From contig JARKIP010000021.1 of NCBI GenBank assembly GCA_029990175.1, positions 17,303,501-17,367,500 on the forward strand: a stretch of 64,000 nucleotides of DNA, written 5' to 3'. This DNA is from Petunia secreta (lineage: Eukaryota > Streptophyta > Magnoliopsida > Solanales > Solanaceae). The position numbers were made by a program, and so were the translations under genes. Numbering within the stretch: position 1 is the first letter of the stretch; the number at the start of each line of letters is the position of its first letter. Under the pieces are notes generated by a model, which worked only from the letters and a program-made list of their open reading frames with translations, ran no database searches and was not told the origin of the DNA. Below are positions 1 through 10,309 of the stretch, piece after piece.

Positions 1-1830
1 CCTAATCACATTATGCAGTATCATCTTGTTCCTTCTAAAATACTAAAGTTAATGGATAAAATCCAAAGAAACTTCCTTTGGGGTTCTACCAATGCCAAAA
101 AAAAGCTCCATATGGTGTCTTGGGATAATGTCACAAAACCAAAGCAATTAGGGGGCCTTGCTATTACTAAAGCTAAAGCCAAAAACCTTGCAATTCTTTC
201 AGGCTTGACCTGGAGATTTCTTACTCAACCAAACACTCTTTGGGTGATGACTATTAGTAATAAATATAGGGATAAATCAGCCTCTAAAACAAACTCCTTC
301 ATTTGGAACAATATTAAGAAGGGTTGGAAAACTTGTGAGGAAAACTCTCATTGGATTATAGGTAATGGGAAATTTACTAATTTCTGGCACCACTCCTGGC
401 TTCCTTGTAGAACTCCCATAAGACACCTCATTGAGGGCCCCCTCACCCTAGAAGAATTAAATATGAAGGTTGCTGATATTTGTCACACAAATTCTCTTGA
501 CTTGACTAAGCTCTCCTTCCAGTTTCCTTCTAGCATTCTAGACTTGATCCTCCACTCTTCCCAGCTTGTAAATCAAGAATTGGACTACCCTATTTGGAAA
601 CCTACCAGTAATGGCCTTTTTTCCCTAAAGTCAGCTTATCCCTTAGATAAAGGAACTCCTTTCACTGGTAAGGACTTTGCTTGGATTTGGAAAATTGACA
701 CTCTAAACAAAATCAAGCACTTTCATTGGCTTTGTCTGCATAATCGACTTCCCTCTAGACATTACTTATTTAAATTGGTATGAATATAGATCCTATCTGT
801 GTTATTTGTAAAAGTGAAGAAGAAATCCTATTTCACATTTTTGTGAAATGCCCTAATGCTAAGCGGTTTTGGCAATCATGCTCGATAGACCTTGATATTC
901 AAGACTCATCTAACTGGTTAAATGACATTAAGAAGTCCTCTCACTGTCTAAACTCAAATTTTTTTAATTGGGATGAATTCCTAGCTTTTGCACTATGGAA
1001 TCTTTGGACTCTCCGGAACCATAACAATATTAACAATTTGAGTAACATATTATTAAATAGTCATGTTACCTCTATTTTATTAGAATATAAATTTCTCACT
1101 TCTAAAGAACCTAGGAAAGTATCCCACAAATCTATCAAGGTGTAGTGGCATCCTCCTAAGTTTAATACCATGAAACTCAACATCGATGGTGCTTATAAAC
1201 CCCAAAGTTTTAAAGCCAGCATTGGAGGGGTCTTTCGAGATAAGGATAGTAATTGGGTACTAGGCTTCCACAAAATTGTGAATGACCTTACCTCTATTCA
1301 TGTGGAGCTTCTTGCCCTACATCATGGTCTTACTCTAGCAATCGATCATAATTTTATAGATTTGGAAATAGAAATAGACTCAACAGAATTAATTTATCTT
1401 ATAGAAAATCCAAACTCTAACTTATCTTTTTTTCGAACTGTTTCGCAATGTAGGTCAATGATGGACCTCCTGCAGATGCCAACAATTAGGCATACTTTCA
1501 GACAAGGAAACAAGGTTGCGCACCAACTGGCGCAAGGAGCTCCTGATCAGTCCAAAATCTATTCCATCTATCACTACACAGTGCCACCAACTTTTGTTCA
1601 TAAAGCTTTGTTGGAAGATCGTGTGGGCACTCAATCTACTATTCAAATCTCGGAAAGCTCTTTCAGTTGTTTGTCTAAGTTAGGAAATATTAATTTATTA
1701 AATGCTTTGTCTATTTCGAATCATGGTTGTAATCAAGCGGTAAACTTGCTTAATAGCCGCTTAAACTCTTTATGTAACCCCCCGTCATTTTCTATCTATG
1801 TATTCTCGTGCTTTATCAAAAAAAAAAAAA
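1..1830 (+). mobile_element. 3' part of a plant non-LTR retrotransposon (LINE)
   Basis: The window opens inside the second ORF of a LINE that extends to the left. Translation gives the C-terminal thumb of the reverse transcriptase (KIQRNFLWGS, then a GLAI-type segment), a zinc-binding zf-RVT region (CVIC...H...C around 800-855) and an RNase H domain (NIDGAY, VELLAL, EIDSTE, GNKVAHQLA). It ends in a short A-run at 1819-1830, as expected of a 3' tail. The KIQRNFLWGST stretch is nearly identical to the one in the minus-strand LINE at 31-37.6 kb, so the two belong to the same family. The 5' end and the target-site duplication lie outside the window or are not recognisable. Confidence 0.85.
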
Positions 1831-1844
1831 GATGCAACTTATAA
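13..1844 (+). pseudogene. LINE ORF2 remnant: RT thumb, zf-RVT, RNase H
   Basis: Three pieces that read as one protein are separated by lesions. Frame 1 runs from 13 to 783 (RT C-terminus, W- and H-rich linker ending LPSRHYLFKL). A one-base frame change near 775-783 moves the reading to frame 3, which carries the Cys/His zinc-binding segment (CVIC, then H and C). An in-frame TAG at 1143-1145 stands just before WHPPKFN, after which the same frame continues through a complete RNase H fold. The RNase H acidic residues are visible: Asp in NIDG, Glu in VELL, Asp in EIDS. The last residue, Asp in most homologues (GN.VAD), is His here (GNKVAH). The element cannot make an intact polyprotein; it is a dead copy. 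Confidence 0.8.
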
Positions 1845-1996
1845 TTGAAAAGGCACCATTACATAATATTTGTGATGTTGTTTACTGAACAATCACAATT
1901 CAAAAAACAACAGTTACATTACACATATATAACTGCCCCAAAAACTCAGATATTGTTTACCAAAAACTCAGATATTGAACAAAACAGACAAATATG

Positions 1997-2852
1997 CTAT
2001 CTTATTCGAGCATCTTCAACAGTAGAGCTAGAACTAGAGCCAGAACTAGAACTAGAATTTAAAGGTTCTAGTTCAGGTTGCCATATACTAACATTTAAAA
2101 CCACACGATCTAAAGATTCCAGAACCCTAAAATGTAGCGTACTTCCTACTCCAAGATTGTTAGTACGAACAAACTCCCTCCATCCATTACAAAGTTTTCT
2201 CTGTCTTCTCACTTTTAGGTAGTTCATCTGAAAATGAATACCACGGCAAATAAGAGTGGCTGGAACATCACGTCTGGGAAGCCTAATTGCCAACCATACT
2301 GGCAAAATCTACAAAACAAAACAAAAAGAAAAAATGCAAACTTTTATAATAACATCAAACTAAAACAACACTTTAAAACCAATTCAGTTAACACTGCTTC
2401 GACAACTGTTCCCATCTTATTTATGAAAAATGTTCTCTAATATGCTGGGTATAGCTTATTTATCTAATATTAACTTTTGTCCAGCTGTTATGGTTAAAGA
2501 CACGATTAAAAATATCACAATAAATGTAGTAAAAAATGGTAGGTTTGTTTGGTCTTCCCTATTTCCTTCTAGTTTTCATAAATAATAAAGTCCAGACTTT
2601 TCGAATCCCCATGTTAGGGAGGCTATTAACCCAGCTGCTGGTATTTCTGTATTTTTATTCACGCAGAATTAAAAAAACCTGGGTCGACTTTTATATTTAC
2701 CATAACGTCCCAGTGTAAAGACTGGGTGAAGACTGCGAAGCATAACAAGACCAACAAACAAATAACAGTTTAAAAAAATGGTATGATTAACTTACAAACT
2801 GATCTAATTCAGCATCCAATTCATTCAACAGTGCTTCAACGACTGTTCCCAT
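1997..2852 (-). CDS. Small two-exon B3-domain protein (122 aa)
   Basis: Exon 1 (2852-2796) begins with ATG and encodes MGTVVEALLNELDAELDQF; it ends at a consensus donor GTAAGT. Exon 2 (2308-1997) follows an acceptor with a T-rich tract ending TTTTGTAG. Both junctions are phase 0, giving 122 aa. Residues about 20-95 resemble a B3 DNA-binding domain: a PVWLAIRLPRR start, a basic central strand (MNYLKVRRQRKLC), then the hallmark GWREFVRTNNLGVGSTLHF (G-W-..-F-...-N-L-..-G) and a closing beta strand. The tail is acidic and Ser-rich (PLNSSSSSGSSSSS). Plant B3 proteins are nuclear DNA-binding factors (ARF, RAV, REM classes); this one is far smaller than any of these and lacks other domains. The match is by eye and the first DNA-contact loop is short, so DNA binding is an inference. 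No lesion is visible. It may be a transposon-borne gene (see findings). Confidence 0.55.
2382..2419 (-). repeat. Duplicate of B3-gene exon 1, inside its intron
   Basis: This stretch repeats the start of exon 1, including the ATG (2415-2413) and the codons for MGTVVEA, with about six changes in 38 bases. It lies in the 487-bp intron. It lacks the GTAAGT donor of the genuine exon and its frame runs on into a stop, so it is a partial duplication and not an alternative first exon. Confidence 0.6.
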
Positions 2853-3088
2853 CTTAAAAATACAAAAATATTTGCCTTTTCAATTCAGTAACAAAGTAGT
2901 GTATTTATATTAAAATAATTATACAAGAAATCTTCTCTATTATACTGTATTGTCCTTGTGCTTTTGGATGATAGTAAAGATTCTTCCTTCTTTATATAAA
3001 ACCTGCACATTGCTTGTTCTTTTCCTTTACGATGCAGAACTGGGGCCAAGTATAAAGAGTATTAGAAAAATAAAAATAAAAACTCAAA

Positions 3089-3341
3089 TGTCCATGTGCT
3101 TTAATTTACTACCCACAGCAAAAACATCTGGGGCGTCCATGTGCCTTAAAATCCTAGCCCCAATATAAACATTTGAGAGGGGGTGTGATCCATGTGCATT
3201 AATTTACTACCCACAGCAAAAATATCTGGGGCGTCCATGTGCCTTAAAATACTAGCCCCAAAATAAACATCTGGGAGGGGTGTGTGATCCATGCGCCTTG
3301 TTTTACTACCCACAGCAAAAACATCTGAGCCATCCCCAGTA
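3089..3341. repeat. ~99-bp tandem repeat, about 2.5 units
   Basis: Units begin with TCCATG.GC at 3089, 3189 and 3288 and contain TTACTACCCACAGCAAAA, an ATCTGGGGCG step and CTAGCCCCA. The third unit is truncated at 3341. The CTGGGG/CCCCAG words tie it to the larger repeat family scattered from 2.6 to 11.1 kb. Confidence 0.8.
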
Positions 3342-3541
3342 TATTAGATAACATTTTCCACACAAAACAAATGCAAACTTACAGGCATTTTAATTAAGAT
3401 TAACACAAAAATTACAGAAAAAGGATACTTCTAAAAACACAAAAGAAGTATCCTCAAAGTACAAGAAAAGATAAATTAGTTAATACAATCTTTTTTCTAT
3501 TATCAAGTTAATACAACATAAGTTTATTAAAAATAGTAAAA

Positions 3542-3862
3542 TTAGTTCTCTGGTGACCCTGGTGGAGTAGGTACTTCATTATAGTTTGGGATTTGTCTGA
3601 TTGCCCTCATCATCCTTGTCATTTGTCGCTCTTTCCTTTCAATTTTCTGATCTTGCCGAATAATTAATAATCGGAGGTGATCTACAGTACGAGTCAACTG
3701 CTCAATGTCTCCCTGCAACCCCGCAATCTCCCAATACAAATCACGCCCTGTTTGATCTGTAGATTGCACATTTTGAAGTGCATGTCCATTCTCAACTATA
3801 TGCCCATTTTGAAGTGCATGTCCATTCTCAACTGCATGCCCATTTTCCTGTGGGAGAGACAT
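3542..3862 (-). CDS. Small coiled-coil protein with NGH repeats (106 aa), unknown function
   Basis: The first ATG of the frame is at 3862; the upstream in-frame extension has no ATG. Residues about 5-30 hold four copies of a 7-residue repeat around NGHA (ENGHAV, ENGHAL, QNGHIV, ENGHAL). They are followed by a long amphipathic helix (residues about 40-90) rich in Leu, Ile, Arg, Glu and Gln in heptad spacing (IAGLQGDIEQLTRTV...LLIIRQDQKIERKERQ), predicted to be a coiled coil. The tail, NEVPTPPGSPEN, has a possible SP/TP phosphorylation motif. A TATA box lies 70-80 bases upstream. I do not recognise the family. It sits between the B3-like gene and the Ulp1 gene on the same strand and is embedded in the same repeats, which suggests a shared mobile origin. 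The ORF is uninterrupted. Confidence 0.5.
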   Translation of the reverse strand: MSLPQENGHAVENGHALQNGHIVENGHALQNVQSTDQTGRDLYWEIAGLQGDIEQLTRTVDHLRLLIIRQDQKIERKERQMTRMMRAIRQIPNYNEVPTPPGSPEN

Positions 3863-3932
3863 TTTTTTTCCAAAAGATTGCAAGTAAAAAATTTGAGACA
3901 AATTTGAGTGATGATTCTATATTCAAAGACTG

Positions 3933-3943
3933 TATTTATAGAC
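3933..3943 (-). promoter_or_regulatory. TATA box of the coiled-coil gene
   Basis: Read on the minus strand this is TCTATAAATAC, a strong plant TATA box, about 70-80 bases upstream of the ATG at 3862. That would leave a 5' leader of roughly 40-50 nt. Placement is by sequence only. Confidence 0.5.
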
Positions 3944-4384
3944 AGATACGCACAACTGCACCCCTAAAAAACAGGAATGCTAGTAACCAACTCATAACTG
4001 CAGGCCCCTAATTATTTTGGTGAAAATAATTATACTAACTAATTATACCCAGTATGTTAACTGGGGGCGCTGGTACTTCATAAGTAAACTCACAGTATTT
4101 TGGGCTGGGGGGGGGAGGGGTGGAAACGTATGCTAAAATGCTTTTATACAAAGTCGCATAATTTTTGAACTGGGGCACAAGTACTTAAAAATGCAGAGTC
4201 CCAGTATTTTATAATGGGCATGACAAGATTTTTCCACTCACGATTCTGGGTGCGCAAGTGCTTCATATGTAAACTCACAGTATATAAAAAACTGGGACTA
4301 TTTACCTATAATCTATGTCCCACACCGAAAATTTTATGAAACATTGCAGTATTTATAACGATTAATCAACTCTCCTTCAAGTAA

Positions 4385-4455
4385 ATTAATGTGTTGTCTT
4401 TGTAGAGTGCAACGTTTTCAGTGAAAGTTGCACTCTACCAAGACAATACATTAAT
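4385..4455. repeat. Near-perfect hairpin, 29-bp arms
   Basis: Left arm 4385-4413 and right arm 4427-4455 are reverse complements at 27 of 29 positions, around a 13-base loop. One of the two mismatches would be a G-U pair in RNA. It lies between repeat copies A and B. It could be a foldback relic or a small-RNA precursor; the sequence alone does not decide. Confidence 0.75.
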
Positions 4456-4474
4456 TTTAAGTACGACTTTTTAT

Positions 4475-4605
4475 TTTAAACAATCGATAATGTAGTAATA
4501 ATTATACTGTCTGGGTATAATTGCGTGTTATAAAAAAGGAACAAGGTGATATACGACGTCGTTGCTTATCTATATTACTACTACATTATCGACTGTTTAA
4601 AAAAA
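4475..4605. repeat. Second inverted repeat (TTTAAACAATCGATAATG arms)
   Basis: The segment 4475-4500 (TTTAAACAATCGATAATGTA) reappears in reverse complement at about 4574-4605 (TACATTATCGACTGTTTAAA), with a spacer of about 75 bases. The right arm is also the start of the tandem unit repeated at 4900-4925. Confidence 0.6.
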
Positions 4606-5310
4606 ATATACTAAGTAATTATACCCAGTATATTAACTGGGACGCTGGTACTTTATACCTAAACTCGCAGTATTTTGGGGGGGGGGGGGGGGGGATGCAA
4701 CTTGCATAATTTTTGAACTGAGGCACAAGTACTTAAAAATGCAGAGTCCTAGTATTTTATAATGGGCACGAAGGGATTTTTCCACCCGCTCACAGGCATT
4801 GGTGCTGGGGTACAGATGCTTCATATGTGAACTCACAGTATATAAAAATACTACAATTAAAGTATTAGCATATATACGACGTCCTTGCTTATCTATATTA
4901 CTACTACATTATCGACTGTTTAAAAAAAATTATACTAAGTAATTATACCCAGTATATTAACTGGGACGCTGGTACTTTATACCTAAACTCGCAGTATTTT
5001 GGGCCGGGGGGGGGGGGGGATGCAACTCGCATAATTTTTGAACTGGGGCACAAGTACTTAAAAATGCAGAGTCCCAGTATTTTATAATGGGCATCAAGGG
5101 ATTTTCCCACCCGCTCACATGCATTGGTGCTGGGGTGCAAGTGCTTCATATGTGAACTCACAGTATATAAAAATACTACAATTAAAATATTAGTATTCCT
5201 ATTTATATACTTCACAAGCTAATAAATAATAACAAACAAACAACATATTAACTATACATACTTCAAAAAATGTGTACATTGCATTGTTTATGAAAAAGAT
5301 AAATAAAGAT

Positions 5311-8300
5311 TCAAAGAAGAGGCAGCCTTCCATGTTCACAAGCTAGCTTCTCATCATGCTCTCCATAATCATCATTCAATTTCTCTGGTGGAGTTTCATA
5401 GCCTTCATCTCTTTTTGATTTTGCATGCTCCAGTAGATTAGCAGCAACCATTCTCCTGTAAATAGTAATAGCTTCTACTCCCCATTCATATTTAAACAAA
5501 TCCTGTCCAAGCATGAGTAGATATGTAAATCTTGTTACAAAAAGACCACAGTCTGTCTCTCCTAATTGTTTTGGTGTTGTTTGATAAACAATATCAAGTT
5601 TCTTGTACGTCGTACCAAAATTAGGATATTTTGTATGAAAATCCATCTCTTTTAGTAGCTTAGGTATAGCAATTGCATACATTCCCATCTTCATCTTCAC
5701 AAAATCTTCATCCCCATCAAAAACCGAATCATAGACATCTATTCTATGAACTTTTATTGGATAAACTCCCAACCAATAATGAGTGCAAGACATGTAATCA
5801 TCAGGATCAACTGAAGTCTTCCTAATTGGCATAAATACTTTTTCGACTTGACTCCATGATATGCCACATTGATTAGTAGACCCATTCACACACTCAAGTA
5901 GGTTATTCTGTGTAGTTCCTTCATACTGTGCTAGGTCAAAATCTAACTCAATCTTCTCTAAATCGTCCAATGTCAAGTCATGAATTCCAAAAACAACTTC
6001 TGCTGGAGGTTTATATATTTTTTCTTTTGTTGAGCACGAGGCCTTTTTGCTCCTTTCTTTTGTTGGGCCTTCATTTCTTCAAAACGTTCTTTATTTTTCC
6101 ACTCTTCTTCCATTCTATCCTTCTTCTGTTTTATTCTCCTGGTCTTCTCTTCCTTTCCCATATTTTCAAAATAGGATTCAACCTTCGAAAAGAACAACGA
6201 CTCTACCAAAAAATCAAAATTCAAGTCTGTCGTTGTGAACAACGCTGAGTAGTTTGTGAAATGATATACATGTTTCTTCCTCAGATAGTACAGTATAACA
6301 TCAACATGCTGCATGACAAAAAAAATCACAAAACACAAACAAAAAAAAAAATTAGTTAACAAATATATATATAAAAGACTACAGAACCAATTATAAAAAA
6401 AAAAAAGCTGTAGAAAACCTCATTGGTAAGTGAATATCTTCTATCTGCAATCTCTCTAAACCACATTTTGCTCTTCACTGAAACACTATATAATCTAATT
6501 TTGTTCTGTGAATTGATGTCTGCAATTTTGTCATCATAAAGATCATCACTCCTGAAAAAGTTAAACACACACAACATAAACAATACAAATTTACTAATAT
6601 AATCTACAACACCCTGTAACTTAAAATACACAATAACTAAAAAAAATAAAATAAAATAACTTACACTTTAGAGATGCTGTTTTGATCAGTCACTTTCAAG
6701 CCTTGCTTCAACCATTTATCAAAAACTGCCAAACAATTAGACGTGGCATTGACAGTATGAAAAGGGCATACACGCGTATAAGAAGGCTTCCAATCACACT
6801 TTTCCTTTGGCTCAAAAGGCCTGAATGGAGATAATAAGTGGCGGCTAATCTTACGAACCCTATGTCCCCTGCCTAAATCCATAACTTCCTCTTTTTTTAC
6901 TGAACACTGCATAGCCGACTGTTGTTTAGATGAACACACATCTGCAAAATTCCTTGCATAGACGTCTGTTCCAGCAACCTTCCATTTCTCCGCAAAAATT
7001 AACTGTTCAGGTATTTTCTTGGCTGAATCCAAAGCAGACTCTTGCTCCAGTACTACAACAGATGCATCAGCAAGTGTCATAAGTTTTGATATATCTTTCT
7101 CTATTAATGCCAATTTTGTACCACCCTTACTTTCTGAGCGATCGATATCCATAGAATCTGGCCTGACACTATCGATCACTGCTGCAGTCTCTTGCGATGG
7201 CTGTGTGAAGCCAATTGAAAATGAAGGTGCATCTATGCAGCCAATATTCATGATGCTTTTGCTTGCTTAAGCCAAATTTTCACCAATTATAGGTTTGAGG
7301 AGAGATGCAATTTCAGGAGAAGCATCATTATCACGTTTCTTCCTTTTCTTGCTGGAAAATGCTTTCAAAACCTTTTTTGGAGACGAATCCTCAACACCTT
7401 TTTTGAGACCTTCTTTAGAACCTTCTTGGGAACCTTCTTGAGAACCTTTATAAATAAAGATAATATATCACACATTTGCGAACAATAAAAAATACAAAAT
7501 AACTATAAAAAAGACGATTACATACCTTCTGGTGTAAAAACAAGACCAGCTATGCAAAGCTCACTAACAGTCTTAACTTCAAGTCGAACCTCAGCACTGT
7601 GACTGCGTTGATTGACAACGTCTTCATTATCAGCTTTAACATTTGTTGCTTCTGTAAATGCAACAAGACACACTATTCATTGACCAACCAACATGGTATT
7701 TTATGCTGGAGTGTGGACCATGAAAAATATGCAACATATTTTCGCGTATCAGGAGTCAAAAATATTTGGTTATCAACAAGCTTATTTGGTTGAGAACCTT
7801 CTTGAGAACTTTGAGAGACTTCAAAACAAGATAATTTGTTACACATTTTCAACAAAAAAAATAGGAACACTAATTATTATATAAAAATTACTTTTACATA
7901 CCTACTGGTGTCCAAATACCAGTTTCAACAAGATGCTTTAATTCATTAATTTGTTCTTCAACCACAGCACTTTGCCCAGATTCGCCATTATTACCTTCTG
8001 AAAAAATAAATAAGCACAATACATTATATTTCTCTATAGAAAACAGAAGTGCCAAAACACACATATTTCAAATAGATTTCCATTACTATAGACTTCCCAG
8101 ACATTCTTGCTGGGGCACAAATACTTCATATGAAAAAGTCACAGTATTTGTGCTGGGGCTATAGTGCTTTGTTATAGAAAGTCCCATAATTTAGAACTGG
8201 GACACAAGTACTTGTTAAACAAAGAGTCCCAATATTTTATTATCTGGGATATTAGCATATCATAAAAAACACAGTATTAGTGCATAATATGTTGGTTGAA

Positions 8301-10249
8301 TCTACCAACAAGTTTTTTTCTTCTTACCATGAAGTGTGGAATAAGTTTCTTCATCACGAAGCTGAACATCTGTTGGATTCAAAGATACATCATCATCTTT
8401 AGATGGACACTTGTCCAATAAATCAGATGAAGGATTCTGTTTATCTGCATATACAATAAAAAAAATCATTACATTAAAAAAAAAATCCCTTTTACTTAGA
8501 TTACGATTATATAGAATACTCTATTTGACTACCATGACTTTGTTGATGATGGTCTGAATTTGATGGCACCTTTTCTAAACCATCTGTACCTTTTGCTTCA
8601 TCAATAGGGTCACAGGTATCAGCTTTGTAATCCTCTAAAACATTCACAATCATTTGATTGCTTTTATCTATTAAAGCAGCTGGAATACCATGGTCACTTT
8701 GTACACTACCAACAAGCTCTGGCCGATTATATGTTTCTTTGAAAAAACTATCACGATCATCTGAATAATTCAAATTATCAACAAAACGACTCTTCTCATT
8801 TCTACTCCTGGTGTCTGATTTACTGACAGACACACCACAGTTTTCTCCGAGATCACTTGTCTTTGATTTTGCAATAAGAAGCAGTAATGAATCAAACTTT
8901 GTATTCAACATAGAAAGATCTTTCTTCACACTATTTTCTGAGGAATTGATCATATGTTGAATCTTGGTCTCAGTAGGTAAGTTTACTTTGAGATTAGCTG
9001 TCAATCTCTGATAAAAGAAAAAACATTAAAACTACATAAGAAAAAAAAAATTAAAAGACAACCCACGAAGAATTTCACCTTTACAACTTCATTCAAGTAA
9101 ATAGATTCTGCTGTTGAACTAGTCTTTGAAGATGACTTTGAGGGTGACTTTGAAGTTGAAGCATGTTTAGATTTATGCCTTATTGGTCTCACTGAGGCAT
9201 CCTCCCAAAGCTATTAAAAAGTACATTTCAAAACCAACAAAAAAGTAAAAAGAAAAAAAAAGAAATAACAAACAAAAGCAAGTACTCGTAAAACTCACCT
9301 GTTCATTATGAAAGTAGTCATCACACAAGACATTGTATTGAGGGGTAAAAGTACATGTGTAACGAAGCATCACAGGTTTGATCCTAGGGCGAACAGTAAA
9401 ATACTGCATGAACACAGGGAACACCTCTGCCACCCAGCAACAGAATAGGAAGGGCATACCAGGAAACAAATAAGTAGTAGAATTTGGCTTTATGATTGAT
9501 TGCAAATGGTGTACCATTTGACGATATATCTCAGTACCCCACTGATAACAACTATGCACCTCTTCATTATCAATAATAATCATATATTGATCATCCACTA
9601 CTCTAGGTAATGGCCGGCCCAATAAAACAGAATTAAGCAAATATACCTCAGCTAGTTTAACAACATCATCTTGCTCTAATGGAACATCCAATCATGCAGC
9701 TGACACTCTATTCACATTACCCTTGCTCTTTGGAGCCACTCTCACATAACTGGAATGATGTTCAATCAAATCAAGCAAGTCATATAACTTTAAAGTCCAC
9801 TTGTTGTCCTTTTTATTAACATCGTCTTCAGGATTCCTGAAATACTTCTCCTTTAATCTACTCTTTGAAAGCTTAAAAATACTTATATCTACAATACTGG
9901 AAATATTAAGACTACTAACTACATGAAAATCATCAGCTGTGAAATCTACTATATCACCAAAAACTTTGAAGCTAAGTCTAGTGTTGTTTGAAGAAACTAT
10001 TTGAGACTGCAGAAAACAATTTATAAGCCTCCCAGAATATTTAGCATCTTCCAAAAGCATAAACTTGCCGAATGGCCCTTTCTTCAGTTTCTCCAGGTAA
10101 TCCGCAGACAATAATCCTTCAAGTAATCCATGATACTCTGTGTCACCTTTCCACTGGCAATCACGATTTTTCCACTGCGCAAATGGAAGCAATATACTAT
10201 CGTCGTTTGGCAGATTATCCATAACCTCCTCACTTGGTATAATCTCCAT
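5311..10249 (-). pseudogene. DUF1985/Ulp1-like cysteine protease gene of transposon type, catalytic site intact
   Basis: A multi-exon gene of the plant Ulp1 (C48 peptidase) family carried by Mutator-like elements. The first exon (10249-9299, donor GTGAGT) encodes a divergent DUF1985 domain. Middle exons (about 9210-7265) encode low-complexity linkers, including GSQEGSQEGSKEG repeats. Then come a PSFSIGFTQ/SPFRPFEPKEK exon (about 7400-6664), a WFREI exon (about 6553-6422) and the protease exon, which opens HVDVILYYLRKK at about 6311 and ends at 5311. In the protease, His (CTHYWLG, 5781-5779), Asp (VYDS, 5730-5728), Gln (PKQLG, 5568-5566) and Cys (ETDCGLF, 5550-5548) are all present. These enzymes cleave SUMO-like conjugates in the nucleus. 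Lesions: in-frame TGA at 9694-9692, in-frame TAA at 7269-7267, and a one-base frameshift in an A-run near 6018-6030. The fragment from about 6017 to 5311 still has an open frame. Confidence 0.75.
8095..8290. repeat. Intronic copy of the CTGGG/CAGTATTT repeat
   Basis: Within an intron of the Ulp1-like gene, the stretch carries GCTGGGGCACAAATACTTCAT, CACAGTATTTGTGCTGGGGC, GTCCCATAATTTAG, AACTGGGACACAAGTACTTG and GTCCCAATATTTTAT in succession. These are the same modules as at 4.0-5.2 kb and 10.3-11.1 kb. Confidence 0.75.
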
Positions 10250-10309
10250 TGCTGTAATATTAGCACATGTATTAAAATAAAACAAAGAAAAATTAACACC
10301 TATATGCTT

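Larger units (their letters stand above)
4015..5195. repeat. Three copies of a ~280-330-bp repeat
   Basis: Copy A (about 4015-4300) is diverged. Copy B (about 4545-4870) and copy C (about 4872-5195) are nearly identical and in tandem. Each contains, in order, TACCCAGTAT.TTAACTGGG, a GCTGGTACTT step, CTCGCAGTATTTTGG, a G-run, ATAATTTTTGAACTG, a GCACAAGTACTTAAAAATGC block, AGTCCCAGTATTTTATAATGGG and CACAGTATATAAAA. B and C also share an upstream ATTACTACTACATTATCGAC block. The G-runs (4676-4694 and 5007-5019) are pure or near-pure homopolymers. Confidence 0.8.
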
